Origin: JAAYZB01 sp035379945
GTDB taxonomy: Bacteria > Bacillota_I > Bacilli_A > Izemoplasmatales > Hujiaoplasmataceae
Assembly (NCBI GenBank): GCA_035379945.1
Contig: DAOSWG010000014.1
Span: 1-24,081, forward strand
Direction of reading: 5' to 3'
Length of the DNA stretch: 24,081 bases
Below, in pieces: positions 8,764 to 15,889 of the stretch (positions within the stretch are counted from its first letter, which is position 1; the number at the start of each line of letters is the position of its first letter). The position numbers were made by a program, and so were the translations under genes. Under the pieces are notes generated by a model. The model saw nothing but the letters and a program-made list of their open reading frames with translations, had not been told where the DNA came from and ran no database searches.

Positions 8764-10632
8764 GGTTAATGCCTCCTTGAATGTTGTTTCGAGGATTGTT
8801 TCGATCTTTTTAGCGATGTCGACGACATCGCCGTTTTCAACTTGGGCTGCCGCATTGTTTAGGTGGCCGCCGCCGCCGAACTGTTCCATTATCATCTGGA
8901 CATTGAATTTATCGACGGAACGGGCGGAAATCGCTATCGTATCGTTGCCGATATCGCCGATAGCGAAAGCGCCGACTATGTTGTCGATTTCCAATAACTC
9001 GTCGGCAGTCCTTGCAAGTTGGACCCTATCGGTTTGGTTTTCCGGTGGCAACATGGCGATGGCGAAACGATTGTTGATGATTTTCGCGCGGTTNNNNNNN
9101 NNNNNNNNNNNNNNNNNNNNNNNNNNNNNNNNNNNNNNNNNNNNNNNNNNNNNNNNNNNNNNNNNNNNNNNNNNNNNNNNNNNNNNNNNNNNNTCGACGG
9201 AACTGGAAGCATATGGCTCCATGTATGTGAGCATCACGTCGGAAAGCAAATTGTCGATCCGGCGATGATGGTCTATGACAATTAAATACTTGGTATGCTC
9301 CAACAGTTTGGGAGCATTGGATTGGGTCGGGCTATGATGATCGACGACGAACAGAAGCGTTTCGGGCGTGATCTCATTCAAAGCGTCTTCCGGTTCGATG
9401 AAGTATTCCATCAGTTTGACGTATTCCCGGCTCAACATGTTCATCACTTTTTGGCAGGTTTGGTCGATCCCATCGAAATCGAGAACGATTCTAGCGTCCT
9501 TTTTCTGGGCAAGAGCCATCTGCAAAAGGCCGATCGAGGCTCCGAGGGCGTCGATATCGGTCGATTTGTGCGGCATGATCAGCACCTTTTCATGTTTCTG
9601 GATAAATTCGGAAATGGCGCGGGAATTGATCTTTGCGGTGATTTTTGTCCGTTTCTCGACCGTGTTGCTCTTGCCTCCGAAGAATTTCAAAGGCTGGTTT
9701 TCAATATTAACGACCACCTGGTCGCCTCCGCGGCCTTGGGCAAGTTTGAGAGCTTCTTCAGCGAATTCGCCGAGTTGGTCGAACATTTCGTCTTCGTAAC
9801 ATGCCAATCCGATCGACAATGAAATTCTGACTTCGTTCTGATTGGCGATTTCATTGACGGTGTCGAGAATCTGAAATTCTTCGCTCATGAGTTCGTGCAG
9901 CTGTCCCAAAGTCAGATAGATAACCGATTTCTCGGGGCGAAGGTTAACGAAGAATATATGGCGGTTCTTACACCAGGTATCGATCGCTCCCAGGAATTTT
10001 CCCTGAAGGTTCGATTTGTCCTGAACGTCCAGATTGCTGGTGGCTTCGTTGAAGTTGTCGAGACTCATGACACCAAGAACGCTTTTTCTCTCTTCCAGTT
10101 TTCTTTTGGCCGTTTCCCTTTCGGTAACCTCGAACAGGTAAATGCAACGGTTGTTCGGATAATGATAGATATCATATGCCTTGTCATAGATGTCGAGAAT
10201 GAATCTGGTTTCGCGGGTCTCCACGTGTTTGGCCAATTCCTCGTGAACCACGGCTATTTTCCGGTCGATCAGGACATTGGAAAAAAAGTCTTTGGCCGCG
10301 TGGTTGGCCCAGACGATTTGATACGCTTCGTCATATATGATCATGCCGAGAGGCATATAGTTCAGGGCAATGTCTTCGCTGCTTACCAGTTTCTTTTCCA
10401 AAAGGTTCTTCCTCTTGAATTTGTCCTGGAGATCGCTCATTCGAAATGCATTTCTGCGACTGCCGAAAAAAGCCATCAGAGCCACAAAAATCGTCAGGCA
10501 TACGGAAAGAACATAAATTAATACGGCAGCAGGGCCGGCGTTTGCTAGCAACATGAAGATGAACCCTGCGACGCCGATTGCGAAATAAGCGGATGCGATG
10601 GTGACAAGTGTCGCCAGCGGATGCTTCTTCAT
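8314..10632 (-). CDS. gdpP: GdpP-type c-di-AMP phosphodiesterase fused to ribosomal protein L9
   Basis: Membrane phosphodiesterase of the GdpP/YybT family, which cleaves c-di-AMP to pApA. Two membrane segments lie at about residues 5-27 and 33-55, then a PAS-like region, a degenerate GGDEF domain, and the DHH domain with HKSTDIDALG, FVVDHHSPTQ and VIDHHRRID; DHHA1 ends in EQFGGGGHLNNAAA. About 80 residues near the DHH/DHHA1 junction are lost in a gap. There is no stop after this domain: the frame runs straight through TTFKEALTM into complete L9. The ATG at 10632 is preferred over a TTG at 10647 because GCGAGGTG precedes it. First gene of gdpP/rplI-dnaB-prfA-prmC. I recall similar fused annotations in Mycoplasmatota relatives, but could not check. 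Confidence 0.9.
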   Translation of the reverse strand: MKKHPLATLVTIASAYFAIGVAGFIFMLLANAGPAAVLIYVLSVCLTIFVALMAFFGSRRNAFRMSDLQDKFKRKNLLEKKLVSSEDIALNYMPLGMIIYDEAYQIVWANHAAKDFFSNVLIDRKIAVVHEELAKHVETRETRFILDIYDKAYDIYHYPNNRCIYLFEVTERETAKRKLEERKSVLGVMSLDNFNEATSNLDVQDKSNLQGKFLGAIDTWCKNRHIFFVNLRPEKSVIYLTLGQLHELMSEEFQILDTVNEIANQNEVRISLSIGLACYEDEMFDQLGEFAEEALKLAQGRGGDQVVVNIENQPLKFFGGKSNTVEKRTKITAKINSRAISEFIQKHEKVLIMPHKSTDIDALGASIGLLQMALAQKKDARIVLDFDGIDQTCQKVMNMLSREYVKLMEYFIEPEDALNEITPETLLFVVDHHSPTQSNAPKLLEHTKYLIVIDHHRRIDNLLSDVMLTYMEPYASSSVXXXXXXXXXXXXXXXXXXXXXXXXXXXXXXXXXXNRAKIINNRFAIAMLPPENQTDRVQLARTADELLEIDNIVGAFAIGDIGNDTIAISARSVDKFNVQMIMEQFGGGGHLNNAAAQVENGDVVDIAKKIETILETTFKEALTMKIILVKDVRGKGKKNDIIEVASGYGNYLLSSKQAIDASPANLRALEEEKAKQERLSELELEEAQKMKEEIENSPIKIYVKIGESGKLFGAVSSKQIADEYKREYNIDLDKRKIVLDNNIHSLGVFKVPVKLHKDVTANISLQVLEEEA
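8772..8778 (-). promoter_or_regulatory. Internal Shine-Dalgarno for rplI inside the fused frame
   Basis: AAGGAGG, read in the fusion as part of codons TTC AAG GAG GCA, eight bases before the L9 ATG. A UAA lies in the +1 frame between it and the ATG, as expected of an ancestral gene junction. Confidence 0.75.
9094..9193. other. Assembly gap in gdpP (100 N)
   Basis: Exactly 100 N between EPYASSSV and NRAKIINNRF. Comparison with GdpP suggests about 80 missing residues (near 250 bp), including the end of the DHH domain. Confidence 0.97.
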
Positions 10633-10668
10633 AAACGCACCTCGCAAAAAGGTTTTATAGTCAAAACA

Positions 10669-10677
10669 ATTATATCA
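10669..10677 (-). promoter_or_regulatory. Extended -10 promoter for gdpP/rplI-dnaB-prfA-prmC
   Basis: Minus strand TGATATAAT (TGn-TATAAT). The -35 at 17-base spacing is TTTGTT, weak. It lies about 37 bases before the gdpP ATG at 10632. Confidence 0.68.
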
Positions 10678-10712
10678 CATCGGTAAGAAAAAACAAACTC
10701 GAGCCAGAAGAA

Positions 10713-10735
10713 AAAAAGACTCGATGAGTCTTTTT
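10713..10735 (-). terminator. Terminator of rpsF-ssb-rpsR
   Basis: Perfect 10-bp stem AAAAAGACTC / GAGTCTTTTT with loop GAT; two more T follow on the minus strand. It lies six bases past the rpsR stop. Confidence 0.87.
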
Positions 10736-10741
10736 AGGATA

Positions 10742-11005
10742 CTATTCTTTCACAAAGGGCAGTAAAGCCATGAAACGGGCCCGCTTGATGGCGACGGCCA
10801 GGTGTTTTTGGTAATATGCCTTGGTGCCCGTGACCCGACGGGGAAGGATTTTTCCGCGTTCGGAGATGAATTTCTTCAGCAGTTCAAAATCCTTGAAATC
10901 GATATATGCGATTTTGTTATCGGTAAAATAACAGGTTTTCCGTGGTCTTTTGCGTCCGCCGCGGAAATTGCCTCCTGGTCTGGAACTATTATTTGAATTG
11001 TACAT
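10742..11005 (-). CDS. rpsR: 30S ribosomal protein S18
   Basis: 87-residue S18, a primary binder at the 30S platform together with S6. The Gly/Arg-rich N-terminus leads to KTCYFTDNKIAYIDFKD, then LLKKFISERGKILPRRVTG and the conserved AIKRARFMALLPF. Only one cysteine is present (C25), so no zinc-binding C-x-x-C as in C+ paralogues. ATG at 11005 has AGGAGG about ten bases upstream. It is the last gene of rpsF-ssb-rpsR, the standard order, 21 bases after ssb. Confidence 0.97.
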   Translation of the reverse strand: MYNSNNSSRPGGNFRGGRKRPRKTCYFTDNKIAYIDFKDFELLKKFISERGKILPRRVTGTKAYYQKHLAVAIKRARFMALLPFVKE

Positions 11006-11026
11006 TGTTTGGTTATCCTCCTGGGA

Positions 11027-11470
11027 TCAGAATGGAAGATCGTCCTCGATGATATCGATCGAGTCTTCCTTGTCGTCTTTTTTGTTGTTGTTATTGTCGG
11101 AAGCGTCATAGTTGTGTCCGTTGCCGCTGTCCTGGGATTGTGACTTGGAATCCAGGAATACGACCGAATCGCACACTACTTCGGTAACATATCTTCTGAC
11201 ATTGTTTTTTTCGTCCATGTAATCGCGGGTCTGCAGGCGGCCGTCCACGGCGACCATGCTGCCCTTGTTTACATATTTGCTAATGTTTTCGGCCTGTTTC
11301 CGCCACGCTGTGCAGCTGATAAAATCAGCCGTATTATCATTTTGCTGGTTCGAACTCGCGAAGGGGCGGTTAACAGCCAAAGTGAATGATACAACCGCAA
11401 TATTGTTTTGCGTGTATCTCAGTTCTGGATCTCTAACCAGTCTGCCGACTAGAACTACTCTGTTCAACAT
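11027..11470 (-). CDS. ssb: Single-stranded DNA-binding protein
   Basis: 147-residue SSB: an OB-fold of about 105 residues (MLNRVVLVGRL, DPELRYTQNN, FISCTAWRKQAENISKY, VDGRLQTRDY) followed by a disordered Asn/Asp/Lys-rich linker and the acidic tip EDDLPF, which docks DNA-repair and replication partners. The tip uses Leu-Pro-Phe where many SSBs have Ile-Pro-Phe. ATG at 11470 follows GGAGGAAAAGCC, 15 bases after the rpsF stop. It lies between rpsF and rpsR as in B. subtilis. Confidence 0.97.
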   Translation of the reverse strand: MLNRVVLVGRLVRDPELRYTQNNIAVVSFTLAVNRPFASSNQQNDNTADFISCTAWRKQAENISKYVNKGSMVAVDGRLQTRDYMDEKNNVRRYVTEVVCDSVVFLDSKSQSQDSGNGHNYDASDNNNNKKDDKEDSIDIIEDDLPF

Positions 11471-11485
11471 GGCTTTTCCTCCGTA

Positions 11486-11776
11486 TTACTTTTCTTCGCG
11501 TGAAATGATTATGTGGCGCAAAACGTCTTCTTTGATCTTCATGACGCGATCGGCTTCCATGGTGGCTGCCGGTTCGGCATTCAGCGAGAGAACGACATAA
11601 TAGCCTTTTTTGCAATCGTCGATCTCGTAGGCCAGCTCGCGCATTCCCCATTCGTTGACTGCGATATCGGCGGCTCCTTGATCGGTGAGGATTTTGTTCA
11701 TTTCCTCGATCAAGGCTTTTCTTGCCTCCGCTTCCACTGTCGGACGGATGATGTACATGATCTCGTATTTTCTCAT
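11486..11776 (-). CDS. rpsF: 30S ribosomal protein S6
   Basis: 96-residue S6, which forms a heterodimer with S18. It shows the family's MRKYEIMYIIRP start, GMRELAYEIDDCKKGYYVV core and the basic end VLRHIIISREEK. No long acidic or polyglutamate-accepting tail is present. ATG at 11776 with AAGGAGGAAG upstream. First gene of rpsF-ssb-rpsR, driven by the promoter at 11844-11872. Confidence 0.97.
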   Translation of the reverse strand: MRKYEIMYIIRPTVEAEARKALIEEMNKILTDQGAADIAVNEWGMRELAYEIDDCKKGYYVVLSLNAEPAATMEADRVMKIKEDVLRHIIISREEK

Positions 11777-11837
11777 TTTTCTTCCTCCTTTTGGTCTGTT
11801 GGCTGCTTTTGCAGCAAGGATGTGTGAATTCTCACGG
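11777..11837 (-). promoter_or_regulatory. rpsF 5' leader with two small hairpins
   Basis: The predicted transcript starts near 11837 with CCGUGAGAAUUCAC, a 4-bp hairpin, then a 5-bp GCUGC-AAAA-GCAGC hairpin at 11802-11815, then the ribosome site. S6:S18 complexes are known to bind rpsF leaders in several bacteria through a structure with a conserved CCG; a CCG is present here at the 5' end, but the fit to that motif is unproven. Confidence 0.35.
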
Positions 11838-11843
11838 AATGTT

Positions 11844-11872
11844 ATTATATCATAATCATTATTATTTGTCTA
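11844..11872 (-). promoter_or_regulatory. Promoter of rpsF-ssb-rpsR
   Basis: Minus strand TAGACA (11867-11872), 17-base spacer ending in TGA, TATAAT (11844-11849). Both hexamers and the extended -10 are good. Confidence 0.82.
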
Positions 11873-11903
11873 CTAAATATAATAGGCGGAAAACGGTTGC
11901 TCA

Positions 11904-13133
11904 TCACACTTCGACATTGTATATTTTTTTGAATTCGTCTTTCATCCTGAGCGGAATCAGGAAAATAGAGGAAATGCTTACGACTGCCGCGAACATGATG
12001 ATGATCCGGTAGTCGAGTCCCGAATATTCCGCGATCAGTCCGGCGGCCACGGCGCCGGCAATCGACCCAAAATTCCATATCAGTTGCTGGGTGGCGTTCA
12101 CCCTTCCTCTGATATTGTCGGATACATATGTCTGTGTGGCTGCCATGCGGATATTGAACGATGTCACTCCCAGAAGGCCTACGATGAAACTCATGGTGAT
12201 CATCAGAATGTAAGGCATGAAAAGCATGGTCGCATCCAATACCTCAACGGTAAAATAGACAACGATGGCAATAGTGAATTTTTTCTCGACCGGAAGACGG
12301 AAAACATAATGGACCAACCCGCCTACGATCCTACCGATGGCTCCGGCAGATATCAGGAACGAGTAGTCCTGAATCGTGAAATTGGGACTCGAGACAAAAA
12401 ACGGCATGCGTAAAAGATCGCCAACGGCGTACACGAACGCAAAGGCCCCGAACAGCAAGGCGATACCGAGAATTCCCCTTTCGTGTTTGAAATAATGGAT
12501 GCTTTCCCTGATATCGGTAATGAACTGCCGTTTCTCGATCTGGCTGTCGTTAAGATTTTCCTTGACGTTTATCAGTAGTTCGATCGATGCTGTCACTACG
12601 AATGTCACCGCGTTGAAAATCATGAGAATGGCGGTGCCGTTTGAGAAGTTGTCGATAAAATAGGCGGCGATCGGCGCCATGATGGCTGCCGACAAAGGCC
12701 AGATCAAACTGGCGATCGAATAAGCCTTGGAATGCGATCCCTTGGGAACGGTTTCCGGAAACAGGCTCATGAATGCCGTTTGATAGATGGTATCGATCGT
12801 TCCGATCAAGGCGCTTATGGCTGTGAATACCCAGACGTTGAAGAATCCGGTAAACAATACCAGGCCCATCGCCAGAAAAAACAAAGAATAAAAATAATCG
12901 ATAGTAACAATAATATTCCGGCGTGAATGGCGATCTACGTATGGCCCTGCCAAAAAGCTGGCCACAATTCTCGGGACGACGTTGGCGACGAAAAACATCG
13001 CCAGCATTAAAGGCGATCCCGTTTCTGTATATACAAGTATTCCGAATGCGACACCGGCTGCTGCACTTCCCAAAGCGGAAATGAACGAGCCGATTGTCAC
13101 AATCGAGAAGTTTCGGTTCCAAAGGCGTGTCAT
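11904..13133 (-). CDS. Major facilitator superfamily transporter, EntS/MefA-like
   Basis: 409-residue membrane protein of the MFS_3 type, the group containing EntS and macrolide-efflux-like exporters. The pattern starts WNRNFSIVTIGSFISALGSA in TM1 and has the loop 2-3 motif GPYVDRHSRRNII (MFS motif A variant D-R-x-x-R-R). About twelve hydrophobic segments alternate with short loops, with a longer charged central loop near residues 190-215. NIRGRVNATQQLIWNFGSIAG matches the conserved region of this subfamily. The substrate cannot be told. ATG at 13133 follows GAGGGAG. Last gene of ychF-cinA-MFS; no clear terminator follows, so transcripts may run into the rpsF promoter region. Confidence 0.82.
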   Translation of the reverse strand: MTRLWNRNFSIVTIGSFISALGSAAAGVAFGILVYTETGSPLMLAMFFVANVVPRIVASFLAGPYVDRHSRRNIIVTIDYFYSLFFLAMGLVLFTGFFNVWVFTAISALIGTIDTIYQTAFMSLFPETVPKGSHSKAYSIASLIWPLSAAIMAPIAAYFIDNFSNGTAILMIFNAVTFVVTASIELLINVKENLNDSQIEKRQFITDIRESIHYFKHERGILGIALLFGAFAFVYAVGDLLRMPFFVSSPNFTIQDYSFLISAGAIGRIVGGLVHYVFRLPVEKKFTIAIVVYFTVEVLDATMLFMPYILMITMSFIVGLLGVTSFNIRMAATQTYVSDNIRGRVNATQQLIWNFGSIAGAVAAGLIAEYSGLDYRIIIMFAAVVSISSIFLIPLRMKDEFKKIYNVEV

Positions 13134-13170
13134 GTCAATACTCCCTCATCAAGCTTGCGACATCTGATGT

Positions 13171-13890
13171 TTATTTGTTGTTAAGACGGTTGATGACATA
13201 TGCCATTGCATATGCCGTTGCTTTCTTCCGAATTTCGTTACGATCGCCGGAAAACTGTTTTCTTTCGGTGCTTTTATCTTTGGTTATGACAAAACCGAAA
13301 AACACCGTTCCCACCGGTATATTCTCCGTGCCACCGTCGGGCCCGGCTATTCCGGTCGTGGCAATGGCAATGTTTGCTCCGGAAACATTTTGAAGCCTGT
13401 CGGCCATTTCTGAAGCTACTTCTTCGCTTACTACTCCGTATTTCTGGATTGTCTTTGGATTGATTCCCAATAAATCCATTTTTGCCTGGTTGGAATAAAC
13501 CACAAAAGCTTCCTTCATGATTTTCGAAGCGCCCGGCTGGTCTAAAATCCTTGAGGCGATCATGCCGCCTGTCACCGATTCCGCAGTCGAAACCTGCAGG
13601 TTCCGTTTTTCCAATGTTTCAAAGAAGGCTTCAGCCAATGTCCGGTTGGGTGGAAAGAACAGATAGTCGGAAAAAATCTCCACAAAGCGTTTTCTGGCCT
13701 TTGTCAGGTATTTCTGTTCCGAAGAGGATAATTCGACCGTAGGTTCTCCTTCGTCGTCATTAATCCTTATCCCCACGCGTTTGTAATTCAGCTCATGTTC
13801 CTTTATCAGATTTTCGATTTGTTCTCTGTCGATGCCAAACAAAAGATACCGTTCGCTGAAACGAATGTTTTCCTCGTTTTTAGTTTCCAT
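13171..13890 (-). CDS. Short CinA: PncC-type nicotinamide-nucleotide amidase domain with the middle domain
   Basis: 239 residues. The C-terminal 160 are a full CinA C-terminal (PncC, NMN deamidase) domain: LAEAFFETLEKRNLQVSTAESVTGGMI, AFVVYSNQAKMDLLGI, GVVSEEVASEMA and ATTGIAGPDGGTENIPVGTV. The preceding 75 residues (YLLFGIDREQIENLI, KRVGIRINDDEGEPTVEL) resemble the small middle domain of full CinA. The N-terminal MoCF-like domain is absent: the ATG follows the ychF stop by 11 bases with a ribosome site (GTGAGGT), so this is a native short form and not a broken copy. Catalytic residues look intact. Expected role is hydrolysis of NMN in NAD recycling. Confidence 0.85.
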   Translation of the reverse strand: METKNEENIRFSERYLLFGIDREQIENLIKEHELNYKRVGIRINDDEGEPTVELSSSEQKYLTKARKRFVEIFSDYLFFPPNRTLAEAFFETLEKRNLQVSTAESVTGGMIASRILDQPGASKIMKEAFVVYSNQAKMDLLGINPKTIQKYGVVSEEVASEMADRLQNVSGANIAIATTGIAGPDGGTENIPVGTVFFGFVITKDKSTERKQFSGDRNEIRKKATAYAMAYVINRLNNK

Positions 13891-13901
13891 GTTTTATTAC
13901 C

Positions 13902-15005
13902 TCACAAATTGAAACGGAAGTGGAACACGTCTCCGTCTCTGGCTATGTAATCCTTGCCTTCCAGTCTGTATTTCCCCAATTCCTTTGCTTTTGTCTCGCT
14001 ACCGCAGGCAACCAGATCTTCATAAGAAATCGTTTCTGCCCGGATAAAACCCTTTTCAAAATCGGAATGAACCACTCCGGCGCATTCCGGAGCTTTCATG
14101 CCTTTTTTGAATGTCCAAGCCCGGACTTCCTTCTCCCCGGCGGTGAAAAATGTTTGTAGTCCTAGCAAGTCGTAACTTTTGCGGATCAAATCAGAAAGTC
14201 CCGACTCCTCCATTCCGAAATCGGATAAAAAATCTTTCTTGTCTTCATCGCTCAGTTCGGATAGCTCTTGCTCGATTTTAGCGCTGATAACTGTTGTGGC
14301 AGCGCCTTCCGAAGTCGCTCTTTCCACGACTTTCCTGACTTGTGGATTTGCGCCATAATCAGCCATTTCCGACTCCGAGACATTGCATACGTAAAGCATC
14401 GGTTTGGCGGTCAAAAAACTGAAGTTTTTGATAATCTTTCCTTCTTCATCCGTTAGGTTTACAGCCCGGATCGGTATTGACGATTCTAGGGCATCCTTCA
14501 ATTTCAAAAGGATGGCATATTCAATGGCTGTTTCCTGATCGGCTTTCATTTCTGCTTTTTTTTGAATCTTTGGCAATCTTTTTTCAATGACATCAAGGTC
14601 GGCAAAAATCAGTTCGATCATGATTGTCTCCATATCCCGTGAAGGATCGATCGAACCTTCCACATGGACAACGTTCGGATCATCGAAACATCTGACCACC
14701 TGACATATGGCATCGCATCCGCGGATATGCGACAGGAATTGGTTTCCTAGACCTTCCCCTTTGGACGCTCCGCGTACCAGACCGGCGACATCGGTGAATT
14801 CGAATGTCGTATATATTGTTTTCCTTGATGTATACATTTTCGTAAGAACGTCGACCCTGTCATCCGGCACTTCCACGACTCCGACATTCGGATCAATCGT
14901 CGCGAATGGATAGTTGGCCGCCAGAACTTTAGATTTGGTTATCGCATTGAACAGAGTGGATTTGCCGACATTTGGCAATCCGATTATTCCGGCTGTCAGT
15001 CCCAT
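13902..15005 (-). CDS. ychF: Ribosome-binding ATPase/GTPase YchF
   Basis: Obg-family P-loop protein that hydrolyses ATP, binds ribosomes and modulates stress responses. The start GLTAGIIGLPNVGKSTLFNA holds the P-loop; then FEFTDVAGLVRGASKGEGLGNQFL (switch and G3), MLYVCNVSE in place of a GTP-type NKxD, which is why YchF prefers ATP, and a C-terminal TGS domain with GVVHSDFEKGFIRAE. The ATG at 15005 (367 residues) matches the family start and has GGGAG nine bases upstream; an ATG three codons earlier sits directly on the ribosome site. It heads ychF-cinA-MFS. Confidence 0.96.
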   Translation of the reverse strand: MGLTAGIIGLPNVGKSTLFNAITKSKVLAANYPFATIDPNVGVVEVPDDRVDVLTKMYTSRKTIYTTFEFTDVAGLVRGASKGEGLGNQFLSHIRGCDAICQVVRCFDDPNVVHVEGSIDPSRDMETIMIELIFADLDVIEKRLPKIQKKAEMKADQETAIEYAILLKLKDALESSIPIRAVNLTDEEGKIIKNFSFLTAKPMLYVCNVSESEMADYGANPQVRKVVERATSEGAATTVISAKIEQELSELSDEDKKDFLSDFGMEESGLSDLIRKSYDLLGLQTFFTAGEKEVRAWTFKKGMKAPECAGVVHSDFEKGFIRAETISYEDLVACGSETKAKELGKYRLEGKDYIARDGDVFHFRFNL

Positions 15006-15028
15006 TTTCCTCATCTCCCGATTATATT

Positions 15029-15057
15029 ATTTTATTACATTACATTACTTTATACAA
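15029..15057 (-). promoter_or_regulatory. Candidate promoter of ychF-cinA-MFS with ATTAC repeats in the spacer
   Basis: Minus strand TTGTAT (15052-15057), 17-base spacer, TAAAAT (15029-15034). Three tandem copies of plus-strand ATTAC (15034-15048) overlap the spacer. A second TATAAT at 15021-15026 would start transcription downstream of the ribosome site and is less likely. Confidence 0.5.
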
Positions 15058-15072
15058 TAGTCGCCAAAACAA

Positions 15073-15101
15073 AACGGGAAAGGGAAAATCGCCTTCCCGT
15101 C
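15073..15101 (-). terminator. Terminator of tkt-tatD
   Basis: Minus strand ACGGGAA and TTCCCGT pair (7 bp), possibly extended by GG/CC across a bulge, followed by TTTGTTTT. It lies about 18 bases past the tatD stop. Confidence 0.7.
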
Positions 15102-15118
15102 TGTCGGGTCTATATCGT

Positions 15119-15889
15119 TCAACCCGCGATGGCAAACAGTTTCTCGGCATTCTTCGATGTTATGAGCCCGATGGTCTCTGTCGGCATATTCCTTATGCCG
15201 GCGATTTCTTCGGCAACCCTGACCACGTAAGCCGGTTCGTTTGTTTTTCCCCGGTACGGTGTCGGAGCCAGATAAGGCGAGTCGGTTTCAATCAATAAAT
15301 ATTCAAGCGGAATGATTGCGGCAACTTCCTTAGCGGCTTTCGCATTTTTGAAAGTAACTGGCCCACCAAGAGATATGAACATGTTCAGTCCGATGAAATC
15401 CTTGGCGGATTCCACACTTCCGGAATAGCAATGCATGACCCCGCCGGCCGATTGTTTTTTGTGCTTCATTAGAATATTTAAAGTGTCGGCTGTGGCATCG
15501 CGCATGTGAATGATCATGGGAAGGTTGTTGTCGCCGGCAATCCCAATCTGACGAATGAATGCGTCTTTCTGCTTCTCCATCAGGGATTTGTCCCAATAAT
15601 AATCGAGACCGATTTCCCCGATTGCCACTACTTTTTCGTGATGACAATGTTCTTTTAGCCATTCGTAATCGGCATCGGTGACCGGGCCGATGTTTTCCGG
15701 ATGAAAACCGATGGCCGCGAATACTGCCGGATACCTTTCCGCCAATTCGATCGCTTTTTTATTTGATTCGAGATCATATCCGGGACAGATGATCCTTGTG
15801 ACTTTTGCCAGATTGGCCCTTCTGATGACTTCATCGGCTTCCGGATAAAGCAGACTGTCGTTTAGATGGGCGTGCGAATCGGTAAACAT
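15119..15889 (-). CDS. tatD: TatD-family metal-dependent DNase
   Basis: 256-residue TIM-barrel hydrolase of the TatD/YabD family, a 3'-5' exonuclease acting on DNA or RNA ends. Metal ligands are visible: HAH at residues 6-8, the Glu in AIGEIGLDYY, His in PMIIHMRDA, His in MHCYSG, and Asp in LIETDSPYLAP. PYRGKTNEPAYV is also characteristic. The ATG follows the tkt TAA with no intervening base, so it is translated by coupling; no strong ribosome site is seen. Second gene of tkt-tatD. Confidence 0.95.
   Translation of the reverse strand: MFTDSHAHLNDSLLYPEADEVIRRANLAKVTRIICPGYDLESNKKAIELAERYPAVFAAIGFHPENIGPVTDADYEWLKEHCHHEKVVAIGEIGLDYYWDKSLMEKQKDAFIRQIGIAGDNNLPMIIHMRDATADTLNILMKHKKQSAGGVMHCYSGSVESAKDFIGLNMFISLGGPVTFKNAKAAKEVAAIIPLEYLLIETDSPYLAPTPYRGKTNEPAYVVRVAEEIAGIRNMPTETIGLITSKNAEKLFAIAG

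Noticed and set aside
15021..15026. TATAAT near the ychF start as -10
   Set aside because: Transcription would begin downstream of the ribosome site; the TTGTAT/TAAAAT pair fits better.
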